NCBI RefSeq assembly: GCF_014212355.1
Contig: NZ_JACKXD010000006.1
Location: 62,001 to 126,000 of the forward strand
Origin: Halobellus ruber
GTDB lineage: Archaea > Halobacteriota > Halobacteria > Halobacteriales > Haloferacaceae
Direction: 5' to 3'
Length of the DNA stretch: 64,000 bases
Shown: positions 8,333-16,827 of the stretch, one piece after another
Position numbering within the stretch: position 1 is the stretch's first letter
How the letters are laid out: each line of letters starts with the position of its first letter
Translations under genes and position numbers: made by a program
Notes under the pieces: generated by a model
What the model was told of the DNA's origin: nothing
Databases searched by the model: none
Seen by the model: the letters and a program-made list of their open reading frames with translations, nothing else

Positions 8333-10297
8333 GTGCAGAAGAGCAGCACGAGACGACGCTTTCTGGCACTCGCAGGGATCTCAGGGGTAACGGGGTTGGC
8401 CGGTTGCGGCGGGAACGCACCATCCGAGGAGGAGTCGGCAACGACCGCGCCGACCGACACACAGGAGGGAATCGACGCCGACGCGACGGCGACCGAGCCC
8501 GCTGAAACGACCGAGGGCGAGACGGAGTTCACCGGGGGGACGCTCCGGCTCGCCTCCTCGGGGCGGATCCAGACGCTCGACCCGCCGGGCGCGAAAGCCG
8601 CCGGCTCCGGCTACAACCAGTATATGGAGCCACCGATGAAGTTCGAGAACGGCGACCTCCCGGCGACGGGGCGGCTGGTCACCGACTACGAAATCTCCAA
8701 CGACGGCCGGACGTACACCCTCAGCCTGAAGGAGGGCGTACAGTTCCACCCGGCCGACGAACTGGACGAGTCCCAACAGGAGATGACCGCAAGCGACGTG
8801 GTGTACTCCTGGGAGCGCATCGCCCAATCGGAGAACTCGCGGAACAAGGTCGACATCATCGGCGGGGCGTTCAGCATCGCCCACGAGGGGAACACGGCGG
8901 AGGACCCGTCGAACTACGAGCCGTGGTCGATGGAGATCGAGGCGGTCGACGACTACACCGTCGAGTTCACGCTCGATACGGCGTTCCACGGCACGCTGTC
9001 GTCGATCTCCTCCGGGACGTTCAGCATCATCCCCGAGGGCGCGGTCGGCGACGTCACCAGGTACGACGGGATCTGGGACTACGACGAGTTCTTCGGGACC
9101 GCGGGCGACGGCCCCGCGTTCGTCGGCACCGGCCCGTTCGAGGTCGACAGTTGGAGCAAGGGCGACGAACTCGTCTTGAGCCGCTTCGAGGACTACCACG
9201 GCGAGGGACCGTACATCGACGGGATCGAGTACACCGCGCTGTCCGGCGGGAGCGCGGAGTACCAGCGTGCGATCAACGGCAACCTGGACATGTTCCAGGT
9301 GCCGACCTCGAACTTCGATGCGGACCTCGTCTCCATCGAGGAGGACCGTGGCCAGTACGAGGTCGGCACGTACGGCCCGATGGAGAACGGCGAGACGGTG
9401 AACTACGGCGTCGGAACGACGCTGCGGACGGAGTACTTCTACTTCAACACCCAGCGCGTCGAGCGGCCGGTCCGGCGGGCGATCGCGTGGCTGGTCGACC
9501 AACAGGAGATCGCGAACTCCATCTACAAGGGCGTCAACAACCCCGCATACACCGTCACGCCGAACGTCGTCTTCCCCAGCAGCGAGGACGAGAGCCCGGT
9601 TTCGACGCAGGAGCAGTTCGTCAACGACGGGTACCGAGCCGTCGATGTCCCGGACGGCGTCGGGGCGAACGGCTACCCGTACGGGGTCGGGAGCTTCAGC
9701 ATCGAGCGGGCGCGCGAAATTATGGAGGAGGCGGGATACAGCGACAGCGAGCCCTACGAGATGACGATGACGGTGTACAGCGAGGCCAACTTCACGGACG
9801 CGAACGCGTGGCAGGAGGTCGCAACGCGCATCCGCGACAAGGCCACCTCCGCGCACATCAACATCGAGATCGAGCGTGCGAACCTCGGTACCATCATCTC
9901 GCAGGCGGTCGAGGGCTCGATGGATATGTTCTCGCTGGGCGACGGGATGGAGTGGCCGGAGGCGGACAACTTCCTCCGGTACGCCCACCCCCCCGACGAC
10001 CCCAGCGGCCAGTTCACCCGGTGGTCCTACGAGGACAAAAGCGAGTGGACGTCGCTGATGAACCGCGCCGACGAGGCGTGGGCCCACTACCAGGACCACC
10101 GCGCCGGCGGCCCGGAGAACCAGCGCGAGCGCAACCAGGCGTACCTCGCGCTCGAGCAGTGTAACTGGGGTGCAGTGCACACGCTGCCGACGGTGTACTC
10201 CGTGCGCCAGCGGTGGTGGACCGACGACGTCGACGTCCGGATGGTCGGTCCCATGGGGCGGCAGACGTTCGACGGCGTTACCATCTCCCGGGACTGA
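8333..10297 (+). CDS. dppA: Peptide ABC transporter substrate-binding lipoprotein (SBP_bac_5)
   Basis: 654 residues from GTG. The N terminus has a twin-arginine signal (TRRRFLALAG) and a lipobox (GLAGC, Cys about residue 25), then an acidic Thr/Glu-rich linker; it is a Tat-exported lipoprotein. The mature part is an SBP_bac_5 domain: GTLRLASSG near its start, ISNDGRTYTLSLKEGVQF, FVGTGPFEVDSW, and a C-terminal lobe. Family members bind di- or oligopeptides, or nickel and other solutes, outside the membrane. It heads the five-gene dppABCDF-type operon 8333-15149, 68 bases before the permease. The true ligand cannot be read from sequence. Confidence 0.92.
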   Translation: MQKSSTRRRFLALAGISGVTGLAGCGGNAPSEEESATTAPTDTQEGIDADATATEPAETTEGETEFTGGTLRLASSGRIQTLDPPGAKAAGSGYNQYMEPPMKFENGDLPATGRLVTDYEISNDGRTYTLSLKEGVQFHPADELDESQQEMTASDVVYSWERIAQSENSRNKVDIIGGAFSIAHEGNTAEDPSNYEPWSMEIEAVDDYTVEFTLDTAFHGTLSSISSGTFSIIPEGAVGDVTRYDGIWDYDEFFGTAGDGPAFVGTGPFEVDSWSKGDELVLSRFEDYHGEGPYIDGIEYTALSGGSAEYQRAINGNLDMFQVPTSNFDADLVSIEEDRGQYEVGTYGPMENGETVNYGVGTTLRTEYFYFNTQRVERPVRRAIAWLVDQQEIANSIYKGVNNPAYTVTPNVVFPSSEDESPVSTQEQFVNDGYRAVDVPDGVGANGYPYGVGSFSIERAREIMEEAGYSDSEPYEMTMTVYSEANFTDANAWQEVATRIRDKATSAHINIEIERANLGTIISQAVEGSMDMFSLGDGMEWPEADNFLRYAHPPDDPSGQFTRWSYEDKSEWTSLMNRADEAWAHYQDHRAGGPENQRERNQAYLALEQCNWGAVHTLPTVYSVRQRWWTDDVDVRMVGPMGRQTFDGVTISRD

Positions 10298-10365
10298 CCT
10301 GCCTCACCCACGATGTCTGTTATCTCGGCGCGAGGAGACGATCGTCACGGGGGGGTGGTCGGGCG

Positions 10366-11385
10366 ATGAGCCGGGCCCGCTACCTGGCGAAGCGGCTCGC
10401 GATGACCCTGCCGGTGCTGTGGGCGGGGATGAGTATGACGTGGTTCGCCATCTATATGGGCCCCATCGACCCGGCGGCGAGCGTCCTGGGGAGTACACAG
10501 ACGCAGGACCCCGAGGCGTACGAGGCCGCCAGGGAGCAACTCGGCTTGGACCAGGCGCCGCTTGCGCACTACCAGGACTGGATGTGGAACATGTTGACGC
10601 TGGATCTCGGCCAGACGTGGCTGCTGTACCCCGGGTCGTCGGTCGACACGCTCATCCTCCAGTTCCTGCCGCGGACGCTGTGGCTCGGCGTGTGGGCGGT
10701 CATCATCGCCGTCTTCGTCGGCGTCCCGCTGGGGTTCTACGCGGGCCTGCACTCCAACACCCTCCCGGACTACGTCGCGTCGCTTGGCGGCATCGTGTGG
10801 CGGGCGATGCCGAACTTCTGGTTGGCCGTGATGCTGCTGACGCTTCTGGTCCAGTCGCAGGACCTTCTCGGCATCGACTGGGACAGCCTGATCGTCCCGG
10901 TCGACGCCATCACGGGCAACCCAAACCTGCAGAACCTCCACCGCCCGTCGAACTTCCTTGCGGCGACGAAGAAGATCCTGCCGGCGTCGGTCGTTCTGGG
11001 ATCGGCCGCGATGGGCAACGAGATGCGCATCGGCCGCACGGCGGTCTTGGAGACCAAGCAGTCGAAGTACGTCGACCTCGCGCGTGCGAAGGGCGTCCCC
11101 GACCGGCTTCTCGTCTGGAAACACATCTTCCGGAACGCGCTCGTCCCGCTGGTGCCGCTTGTCACGAACGAGGCGTTCCTCCTCATCGGCGGGTCGGTGC
11201 TCGTCGAGACGGTGTTCGGCATCCAGGGGATGGGCTTTCTGTTCTTCCGGGCGGCGATCCAGGGGGACCTCCCGCTGATCGGCGCGCTGATGTTCATCTT
11301 CATCGTCGTGATGCTCGCGATCAACATCCTACAGGACATCCTGTACACGATCATCGACCCGCGCGTCGGGTACGAGGGGAACTGA
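10366..11385 (+). CDS. dppB: Peptide ABC transporter permease, DppB type
   Basis: 339 residues with about six membrane helices: N-terminal helix LAMTLPVLWAGMSMTWFAIY, a long external loop (PAASVLGSTQTQDPEAYE), then the BPD_transp_1 core. The EAA-like cytoplasmic loop reads YVDLARAKGVPDRLLVWKHI, which docks the ATPases, and the C-terminal helices follow. The start ATG 10366 is preferred over an earlier in-frame start at 10213 that would lie inside the dppA gene. The stop TGA at 11383-11385 is one base from the ATG of dppC. Confidence 0.92.
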   Translation: MSRARYLAKRLAMTLPVLWAGMSMTWFAIYMGPIDPAASVLGSTQTQDPEAYEAAREQLGLDQAPLAHYQDWMWNMLTLDLGQTWLLYPGSSVDTLILQFLPRTLWLGVWAVIIAVFVGVPLGFYAGLHSNTLPDYVASLGGIVWRAMPNFWLAVMLLTLLVQSQDLLGIDWDSLIVPVDAITGNPNLQNLHRPSNFLAATKKILPASVVLGSAAMGNEMRIGRTAVLETKQSKYVDLARAKGVPDRLLVWKHIFRNALVPLVPLVTNEAFLLIGGSVLVETVFGIQGMGFLFFRAAIQGDLPLIGALMFIFIVVMLAINILQDILYTIIDPRVGYEGN

Positions 11386-11386
11386 G

Positions 11387-12829
11387 ATGGGGGAGACACA
11401 CACCCGGGTCCCGCTCCGGACCCGCCTGCGGAACGCCCCGGGGCCGGCCGCCCAGTGGCTCGGAATCGGCGTCGTGTTGCTGAGCGTCCAGGCGGGCGCG
11501 GTCGCACATTTCGCGGCGACGCTCCTCGTCGACCTGGTCGCGGCCCTGCCGGCCGTCGCGCCGGGGGTCCTGCAGGCGGTCGCGGACGCGGCCGCCGAGA
11601 TACCCACGTTGCTCTCCCGGGAGGTCATCCCGAACCAGGGCCACTACGACGGCCAGGGGTACGTCGGGACGTTCCTGGGGCTCCAGCCGATGTACGCGTG
11701 GCTGCTCCGCGTCGCCGCCATCTACGCGTACGCCTTCGTCGTCGCCGGCTGGGTGTTCGCCGGGTACCGCATCCATCGCCGGCACTACCGGGTCGCCGAC
11801 TGGGCGCCGATCGACGACGTGATCGACCGGCTCCGGTCGCACTACTGGGGGCTGTTCGGGCTGGTCGTCGTGCTGTCGTTCGTCACGATGGCCGTGTTCG
11901 CGCCGGCGCTGGGGCCGACGACGGTCGACCAGAACATCGGGGAACCGTACGGCCACCAGATCGAGTACTGGGACGCCAGCGCCGGCACCGTTGAGCAGGT
12001 GTCGGTCGGCGTGGCCAACCAGAACACGCGGTCGGCCGGGAACTCCGACCTGAACGTCGGACCGATGACGTACGACGACTACGGCCGGTTCCACCCGTTC
12101 GGGACGATGCCGTCCGGCCAGGACCTGTTCACGTTCATCGTGGCGGGGTCGCGGCTCTCGCTGATCATCGGCCTGCTCGCGGTCGCGCTGAGCAGCGCCA
12201 TCGCGGTCTCCGGCGCGCTCGTGTCGGCGTACTACAAGGGCCGGGTCGACCTCGGCCTCGTCGTGGTGTCGGACTCGATTATGGCGATGCCCCGACTCCT
12301 GTTGCTCATCATGCTCACGGTGATCCTCGGCGGCACCTGGCTCGGCAGCCTCTACGGTGGCGGTCTCGTCCTCGGGTTGATCTTCGCCGGCACCGGGTGG
12401 CCGTTCCTCTGGCGATCGTTCCGCGGCCCCGCCCTCCAGGTCGCCGAAAACGAGTGGATCGACGCCGCGAAGATGTACGGCCGCCGCCCGTGGACGATCA
12501 TGCGCAAGCATATGCTGCCGTACATCCTCGGCTACGTGCTCGTTTACGGGTCGATGACGCTCGGCGGCGCCATCATCGCCATCGCCGGGCTGTCGTTCCT
12601 CGGACTGGGGGTGAACGCGCCGACCCCCGAGTGGGGCCGCGCGGTCAACGCCGGCCAGGAGTACGTCGGGACGGTGTCGTGGCACATCTCGTTCATCCCC
12701 GGCGCGCTCATCACGCTCGTCGTCACCGGGTTCAACGCCCTGGGGGACGGCATCCGCGACGCCATCGACCCCCAGTCCGACAGCGCCGCCGACGAGACGG
12801 GCGGCGGCGCACAGGGGGGTGGCGCGTGA
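11387..12829 (+). CDS. dppC: Peptide ABC transporter permease, DppC type, with long N-terminal extension
   Basis: 480 residues, against about 300 for typical DppC. The extra N-terminal ~150 residues hold two predicted helices (WLGIGVVLLSVQAGAV and AAIYAYAFVVAGWVFAG) and a helix-turn-rich loop. The usual DppC part follows: a helix at GLFGLVVVLSFVTMAVF, a 60-residue external loop with FHPFGTMPSGQDLF, and the permease core. The EAA loop reads WIDAAKMYGRRPWTIM...LP. This heterodimer with DppB forms the membrane channel. Its TGA overlaps the GTG of dppD (GTGA), indicating coupling. The N-terminal extension is seen in other haloarchaeal importers. Confidence 0.9.
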   Translation: MGETHTRVPLRTRLRNAPGPAAQWLGIGVVLLSVQAGAVAHFAATLLVDLVAALPAVAPGVLQAVADAAAEIPTLLSREVIPNQGHYDGQGYVGTFLGLQPMYAWLLRVAAIYAYAFVVAGWVFAGYRIHRRHYRVADWAPIDDVIDRLRSHYWGLFGLVVVLSFVTMAVFAPALGPTTVDQNIGEPYGHQIEYWDASAGTVEQVSVGVANQNTRSAGNSDLNVGPMTYDDYGRFHPFGTMPSGQDLFTFIVAGSRLSLIIGLLAVALSSAIAVSGALVSAYYKGRVDLGLVVVSDSIMAMPRLLLLIMLTVILGGTWLGSLYGGGLVLGLIFAGTGWPFLWRSFRGPALQVAENEWIDAAKMYGRRPWTIMRKHMLPYILGYVLVYGSMTLGGAIIAIAGLSFLGLGVNAPTPEWGRAVNAGQEYVGTVSWHISFIPGALITLVVTGFNALGDGIRDAIDPQSDSAADETGGGAQGGGA

Positions 12830-13827
12830 GCATCCTCGAAGTCGAGGGCCTCAGGACGGTCTTCCACACCGACAAGGAGACGGTGTACGCGGTCGACGGC
12901 ATCGACTTCGACGTCGCGGCCGGCGAGACGGTCGGCCTGGTCGGCGAGTCCGGCTCCGGGAAGAGCGTCACCGCGCGCTCGATCATGGGGCTGGTGAAAC
13001 CCCCCGGCGTCATCGAGGACGGCAGCGTCCGGTTCCGGGGCGACGAACTCACCGCGGGGAACTGGGACCGCCACCGCGGCGATATGGCGATCGTCTTCCA
13101 GGACCCCACGAACAGCCTCAACCCCGTCTACACGGTCGGTAACCAGATCAAGGAGTCGCTGCGCATCCACCAGGGGTTGCGCGGCCGGGAGGCACACGAA
13201 CGCGCGGTCGAACACTTAGAGGCGGTCGGTATCCCCGACGCCGGCCGCCGCGTCGACGAGTACCCCCACCAGTTCTCCGGCGGGATGCAGCAGCGGGCGG
13301 TGATCGCGGTGGCGCTGGCTTGCGACCCCGACCTGCTGATCTGCGACGAGCCGACGACCGCCCTCGACGTGACCGTCCAAGCGCAGATCCTGGATCTGCT
13401 CGCGGACCTCCAGGCGACGGAGGATCTCGCCATCCTGTTTATCACCCACGACATGGGCGTCATCGAGGAGACGACCGACCGCGTGAACGTGATGTACGCC
13501 GGCGAGATCGTGGAGTCCGCGCCCGTCGCGGAGCTGTTTTCGAACCCGAAACACCCCTACACGAAGGGGTTGCTCGCGAGCATCCCCGGCCGCACGGCGA
13601 CGGGCGACCGGCTGCCCACCATCGAGGGGGAGGTCCCGACGCCGTCGGCGCCGGCCGGAAGCTGCCGGTTCGCGCCGCGGTGTCCGGCGGCGTTCGACGG
13701 CTGCGAGGCGGTTCATCCCGAGGCCGTCGCGGTCGGCGAGGACCACGAGGCGGCGTGTCTCCTGTACGACGAGGCGTACGGGGAGACGGCCGAGGACGCC
13801 GATTTCTTCGGGGGTGACCGGGAGTGA
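12826..13827 (+). CDS. dppD: Peptide ABC transporter ATPase, DppD type
   Basis: 333 residues from GTG 12826. Walker A GESGSGKS, Q-loop VFQDPTNSLNP, ABC signature FSGGMQQR, Walker B LLICDEPTTALDV and the switch His in FITHDMG are all intact. The C-terminal oligopeptide-transporter domain has CRFAPRCPAAFDGC, cysteines that in some relatives bind an iron-sulfur cluster. It powers the importer from the cytoplasmic side together with DppF. A longer open frame beginning at 12397 runs inside dppC and is not used. The stop overlaps the GTG of dppF by four bases. Confidence 0.93.
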   Translation: MSILEVEGLRTVFHTDKETVYAVDGIDFDVAAGETVGLVGESGSGKSVTARSIMGLVKPPGVIEDGSVRFRGDELTAGNWDRHRGDMAIVFQDPTNSLNPVYTVGNQIKESLRIHQGLRGREAHERAVEHLEAVGIPDAGRRVDEYPHQFSGGMQQRAVIAVALACDPDLLICDEPTTALDVTVQAQILDLLADLQATEDLAILFITHDMGVIEETTDRVNVMYAGEIVESAPVAELFSNPKHPYTKGLLASIPGRTATGDRLPTIEGEVPTPSAPAGSCRFAPRCPAAFDGCEAVHPEAVAVGEDHEAACLLYDEAYGETAEDADFFGGDRE

Positions 13828-15149
13828 CCGACCCGTTGCTCGCGGTCGAGGACCTCCGGAAGTACTACGACGACGGCGGGCTGTTCGGCGACGACCCGGT
13901 AAAGGCCGTCGACGGCGTCTCCTTCGAGCTGTCGGAAGGCGAGACGTTGGGCCTGGTCGGGGAGTCCGGCTGCGGGAAGACGACCCTCGGCCGCACCGTC
14001 GTCGGGCTGGAGGACGCCACCGACGGCCGGATCACGTCCCGCGGCCGCGACGTGACGAACGTCTCCGGGGCCGAGCGTCGGGCGTTCCAGCAGAACGCCC
14101 AGATCGTCTTCCAGGACCCCGAGTCCAGCCTCAACGACCGGATGACGGTCGGCGAGATCGTCCGCGAGCCGCTGGACGGCCACGGCTGGCAGTCGCCGCG
14201 CGACCGGGAGGAGCGCGTGTTCGACCTCCTCTCCCGCGTCGGCCTCCGGGAGGAACACTACTACCGGTACCCACACCAGTTCTCCGGCGGCCAGCTCCAG
14301 CGGATCGGGATCGCGCGGGCGCTGGCCCTCGAACCGGATTTCCTCGTCCTCGACGAGCCCGTGAGCGCGCTCGACGTCTCCGTACAGGCACGGATCATCA
14401 ACCTGCTCGAAGATCTCCAAGAGGAGTTCGGGCTGACGTATCTGTTCATCGCCCACGACCTCTCGGTCGTCCGCCACATCGCCGACCGGGTCGCCGTGAT
14501 GTATCTCGGCAACCTGGTGGAACTCGGGCCGACCGAGCGCGTGTTCCGGACGCCGCACCACCCGTACACGCAGTCGCTGCTCTCCGCGATCCCGGGGTCG
14601 CAGGCGGCCGACGCGGGCGTGACCGAGGAGGAGATCCCGCTCCGCGGGACGCCGCCGAGCCCGCGTGACCCCCCCGAGGGCTGTGCGTTCGCGACGCGGT
14701 GTCCGGCGAAGATCCACCCCGAGGGGTACGACCTCTCCGAGCAGGCGTGGGCCGCCATCGAGGAGTTCCGGACGGTGCTCCGCGAGCGGGCTCGCTCGGA
14801 GCGATCGCTCGTCGAGACGGTTCGACGGCGACTGGGGGTGAGCGACGCACCCGAGGAGTTCGCGGAGCTACAGTCGTTGCTGTTCGCGGACGTGACGCTC
14901 CCGGCCGACGCCGCGGACGTCGTCGACCGCGCGACCGAACTCGCGGCGGAGGGCCGCGACGAGGCGGCGTCGGCGGCGCTTGCCGACGCCTTCGGGAGCG
15001 TCTGCGACAGCGAGACGCCCGCCGACTACGAGCGCGGCGACGGCGCCGCCCACCGGAGCCGGTGCCACCGCCACGACGAGGGGTACGCGGAGACGGCGCC
15101 GGTCCTGCGCGACCGGGCCGGAAGCGTCGAGCGGATCCGGGACGCGTGA
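13824..15149 (+). CDS. dppF: Peptide ABC transporter ATPase, DppF type, with C-terminal extension
   Basis: 441 residues from GTG 13824. Walker A GESGCGKT, Q-loop VFQDPESSLND, signature FSGGQLQR, Walker B LVLDEPVSALDV and switch FIAHDLS are intact. The transporter C-terminal motif CAFATRCPAKI is at about 291-301. A further ~110 residues follow, Ala/Glu-rich and ending in a Cys/His pair (RSRCHRHDEGY); the family norm is about 330 residues. The extension has no assignable role. It is the last gene of the operon; an inverted repeat at 15206-15251 may end the transcript. Confidence 0.92.
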   Translation: MTDPLLAVEDLRKYYDDGGLFGDDPVKAVDGVSFELSEGETLGLVGESGCGKTTLGRTVVGLEDATDGRITSRGRDVTNVSGAERRAFQQNAQIVFQDPESSLNDRMTVGEIVREPLDGHGWQSPRDREERVFDLLSRVGLREEHYYRYPHQFSGGQLQRIGIARALALEPDFLVLDEPVSALDVSVQARIINLLEDLQEEFGLTYLFIAHDLSVVRHIADRVAVMYLGNLVELGPTERVFRTPHHPYTQSLLSAIPGSQAADAGVTEEEIPLRGTPPSPRDPPEGCAFATRCPAKIHPEGYDLSEQAWAAIEEFRTVLRERARSERSLVETVRRRLGVSDAPEEFAELQSLLFADVTLPADAADVVDRATELAAEGRDEAASAALADAFGSVCDSETPADYERGDGAAHRSRCHRHDEGYAETAPVLRDRAGSVERIRDA

Positions 15150-15205
15150 ACGGGCCGTGCGCCTCGCTCCCGCTGTAACCGTCACGGACGCGCGGTCGGT
15201 GGCCA

Positions 15206-15251
15206 CCGATAGCCCGCCCGGGCGCGCCCGCTTCACCGCGGCTGCTATCGG
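15206..15251 (+). terminator. Inverted repeat after the dpp operon
   Basis: CCGATAGC (15206-15213) is perfectly complementary to GCTATCGG (15244-15251), enclosing a GC-rich 30-base loop. There is no T-run, so it may be a processing or stabilising hairpin rather than a terminator. Confidence 0.35.
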
Positions 15252-15331
15252 ACGGCTCCGCTGGGTCGCCGTCTCCACGCCTGACGGGGCGTTACGTTCA
15301 TACCGTATGATATCCAAACTACGCACACGGA

Positions 15332-15808
15332 ATGAGGCGGGACTACTTCGAACTAGATGTCGACAACGTCACGTGGGTCGACGGGGGCGGCGATCCCAAG
15401 AAGCCGCTCGTCCGGATCGACTTTCGTGGCCCCAGGGAGGAACTCGAGCGGCGGCTCTCGGATCCGGCCGGAACGTATCTCGACGCAGAGGAGACCGACG
15501 TGGCGTTCCGGCTGCAGGACTCCCTCGAGGAGTCGGACGCGGGCGGCGTCGTGAGCGTCACGAACCGGATCACCGGCGACTTCGTCCTGGAACTCAACCA
15601 GGACGCCGACGACGTACTGACGTTCATCCGGGCCGCCCGGGAGTACGGCCACACTGCCGCCGACGCCGACGACGGCCGGTACCGGGTCGAAGTCAGCATC
15701 GACGGCGACGACGTCGTCGCCTACGAGAAACAGACGTTTCTGGTCTACGACGCCGAGGGCAACCTCCTTCGGTCTCACAGCCTGATCCCCTCGGGCGTCG
15801 AACTCTAA
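15332..15808 (+). CDS. Conserved haloarchaeal protein, DUF5793-like
   Basis: 158 residues, soluble, strongly acidic, beta-rich. It begins MRRDYFELDVDNV, a start I associate with the haloarchaeal DUF5793 family (from memory). Regularly spaced strands alternate with Asp-rich turns (ADDVLTFIRAAREYG; RYRVEVSIDGDDVV). There are no catalytic motifs, cysteines or membrane segments. It lies alone between the dpp operon and the uracil-DNA glycosylase gene, 50 bases before the latter's start, which has its own TATA box. Function unknown. Confidence 0.75.
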   Translation: MRRDYFELDVDNVTWVDGGGDPKKPLVRIDFRGPREELERRLSDPAGTYLDAEETDVAFRLQDSLEESDAGGVVSVTNRITGDFVLELNQDADDVLTFIRAAREYGHTAADADDGRYRVEVSIDGDDVVAYEKQTFLVYDAEGNLLRSHSLIPSGVEL

Positions 15809-15858
15809 CGTTCGGTCCGAACCGAGCGGTTTTACTCGGCGCCGTCCGTCCGTCCGCT

Positions 15859-16488
15859 GTGGAGAACGTCACCGACCGGATCAGCAACCCCTTCGGGATG
15901 TCCCCGCCGTGCGAACGGTTCGTTCCGGGGTACGGCGACGCCAACGCCGCGTTCCACGTCGTCGGCGACCACCCGAGGGTCCACGGCGGTCTCGATACCG
16001 GGGTCCCGTTCACCAACGCCGCCGGCCGCCGTCTCCAGGCGGCGCTGGCCGACGCCGGACTCCTGACTGCGACGGGCGACGCCCCGGCGGTCGCGGATTC
16101 GTTTCTCTCGTACATCCACCTGTGTGCGCCCGCGGAAACGCCGCCGTCGCAGTCGTCGTACGACGACTTCGAACCGTTCTTCGACGCCGAACTCCGCGCG
16201 ATCGCCGCCCACGTCCTCCTGCCCGTCGGGACGCGGGCGACCGCACACGTCCTGCAGACCTACACCGCCCACCCGCTCGACGGCGACCCGGATATGGAGG
16301 CGCTCCACGCGACCGAGCGGGCCGGCAGCGGCTTCCTCGTCGTTCCGATCCGCGACCCCTCGGAGTGGGGGTCGGCCCACCACGACCGGCTGGTCGAGGG
16401 GCTCCGACGGCTCCGGTCGATTGACTTCCGCCGCGAGGCGGATCTCGGCCGCTTTCTCCCGGGCGCGGAGTCGTATCTGGTCCGGTGA
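15859..16488 (+). CDS. Uracil-DNA glycosylase family protein
   Basis: 209 residues from GTG 15859, supported by a TATA-like GTTTTACTC at 15829-15837 (22-30 bases upstream, leaderless). The sequence has the UDG superfamily order: VPGYGDANAAFHVVGDHP (the GE/GDxP-type motif A region), TNAAGRRLQ (the phosphate-loop T-N-x-x-G-R), a helix with SYIHLC, LPVGTRATAHVL, and a late histidine-containing segment before HHDRL. It belongs to a haloarchaeal branch of the superfamily; no cysteines of the 4Fe-4S type are arranged as in families 4 and 5. The inferred role is removal of uracil from deaminated DNA. Confidence 0.75.
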   Translation: MENVTDRISNPFGMSPPCERFVPGYGDANAAFHVVGDHPRVHGGLDTGVPFTNAAGRRLQAALADAGLLTATGDAPAVADSFLSYIHLCAPAETPPSQSSYDDFEPFFDAELRAIAAHVLLPVGTRATAHVLQTYTAHPLDGDPDMEALHATERAGSGFLVVPIRDPSEWGSAHHDRLVEGLRRLRSIDFRREADLGRFLPGAESYLVR

Positions 16489-16670
16489 GTTTGCTCCGAC
16501 ACCGAGGCTACCCGCCGGCGAGGAGCGCTCCCGCTGCCGACGGTGAGAGTTGAACAACTCCGGGCGCGATATCCACGGAAAAATATCTGTATACACAGTT
16601 ATACCGGCTCCGAGAAGACAATAAGTGTGTTATCAGAATATAAGGCGTATATCTTGGTGCTAACACAGGC

Positions 16671-16678
16671 TTTTTATT
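16671..16678 (+). promoter_or_regulatory. TATA-like box of a candidate small RNA gene
   Basis: TTTTTATT at the end of an AT-rich stretch (16560-16690) that differs sharply from the surrounding GC-rich DNA. Expected start of transcription is about 16700, exactly where a stem begins. No protein start follows at a suitable distance. Confidence 0.5.
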
Positions 16679-16700
16679 CACAAACGTGAGTCTAGAATCC

Positions 16701-16805
16701 GACGCGTGCGGTTCCGAACGCCGGGCGCGTCAGGCAAGAACCTGCGAGACTGGTGCTCTCCGCAGTGGCTTGGTCAGTCAGGGGCCCGCACGGGCCCCTT
16801 CTCTT
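16701..16805 (+). ncRNA. Candidate structured small RNA with terminator hairpin
   Basis: About 105 bases downstream of a TATA-like box. Folding by eye gives GACGCG (16701-16706) pairing with CGCGTC (16726-16731); CAGG/CCTG (16731-16734 with 16741-16744); GACTG/CAGTC (16748-16752 with 16775-16779) or an alternative hairpin; and last a perfect 7-bp GC stem GGGGCCC-GCAC-GGGCCCC (16781-16798) followed by TTCTCTT. That last element looks like an intrinsic terminator for the + strand. No open frame of note. It matches none of the RNAs I can recognise (tRNA, SRP, RNase P). Confidence 0.45.
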
Positions 16806-16827
16806 CACCATCGACTGGGGTTCGAGG

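Noticed and set aside
8381..10180. Long open frame on the minus strand opposite dppA
   Set aside because: Antisense shadow caused by high GC; no protein signature, and the opposite strand encodes a clear binding protein.
11351..12685. Long minus-strand frame opposite dppC
   Set aside because: His/Arg/Asp-rich shadow with no domain; dppC on the other strand is unmistakable.
16701..16805. SRP RNA, RNase P RNA or tRNA
   Set aside because: Too short for SRP or RNase P, with none of their conserved loops; no tRNA cloverleaf.
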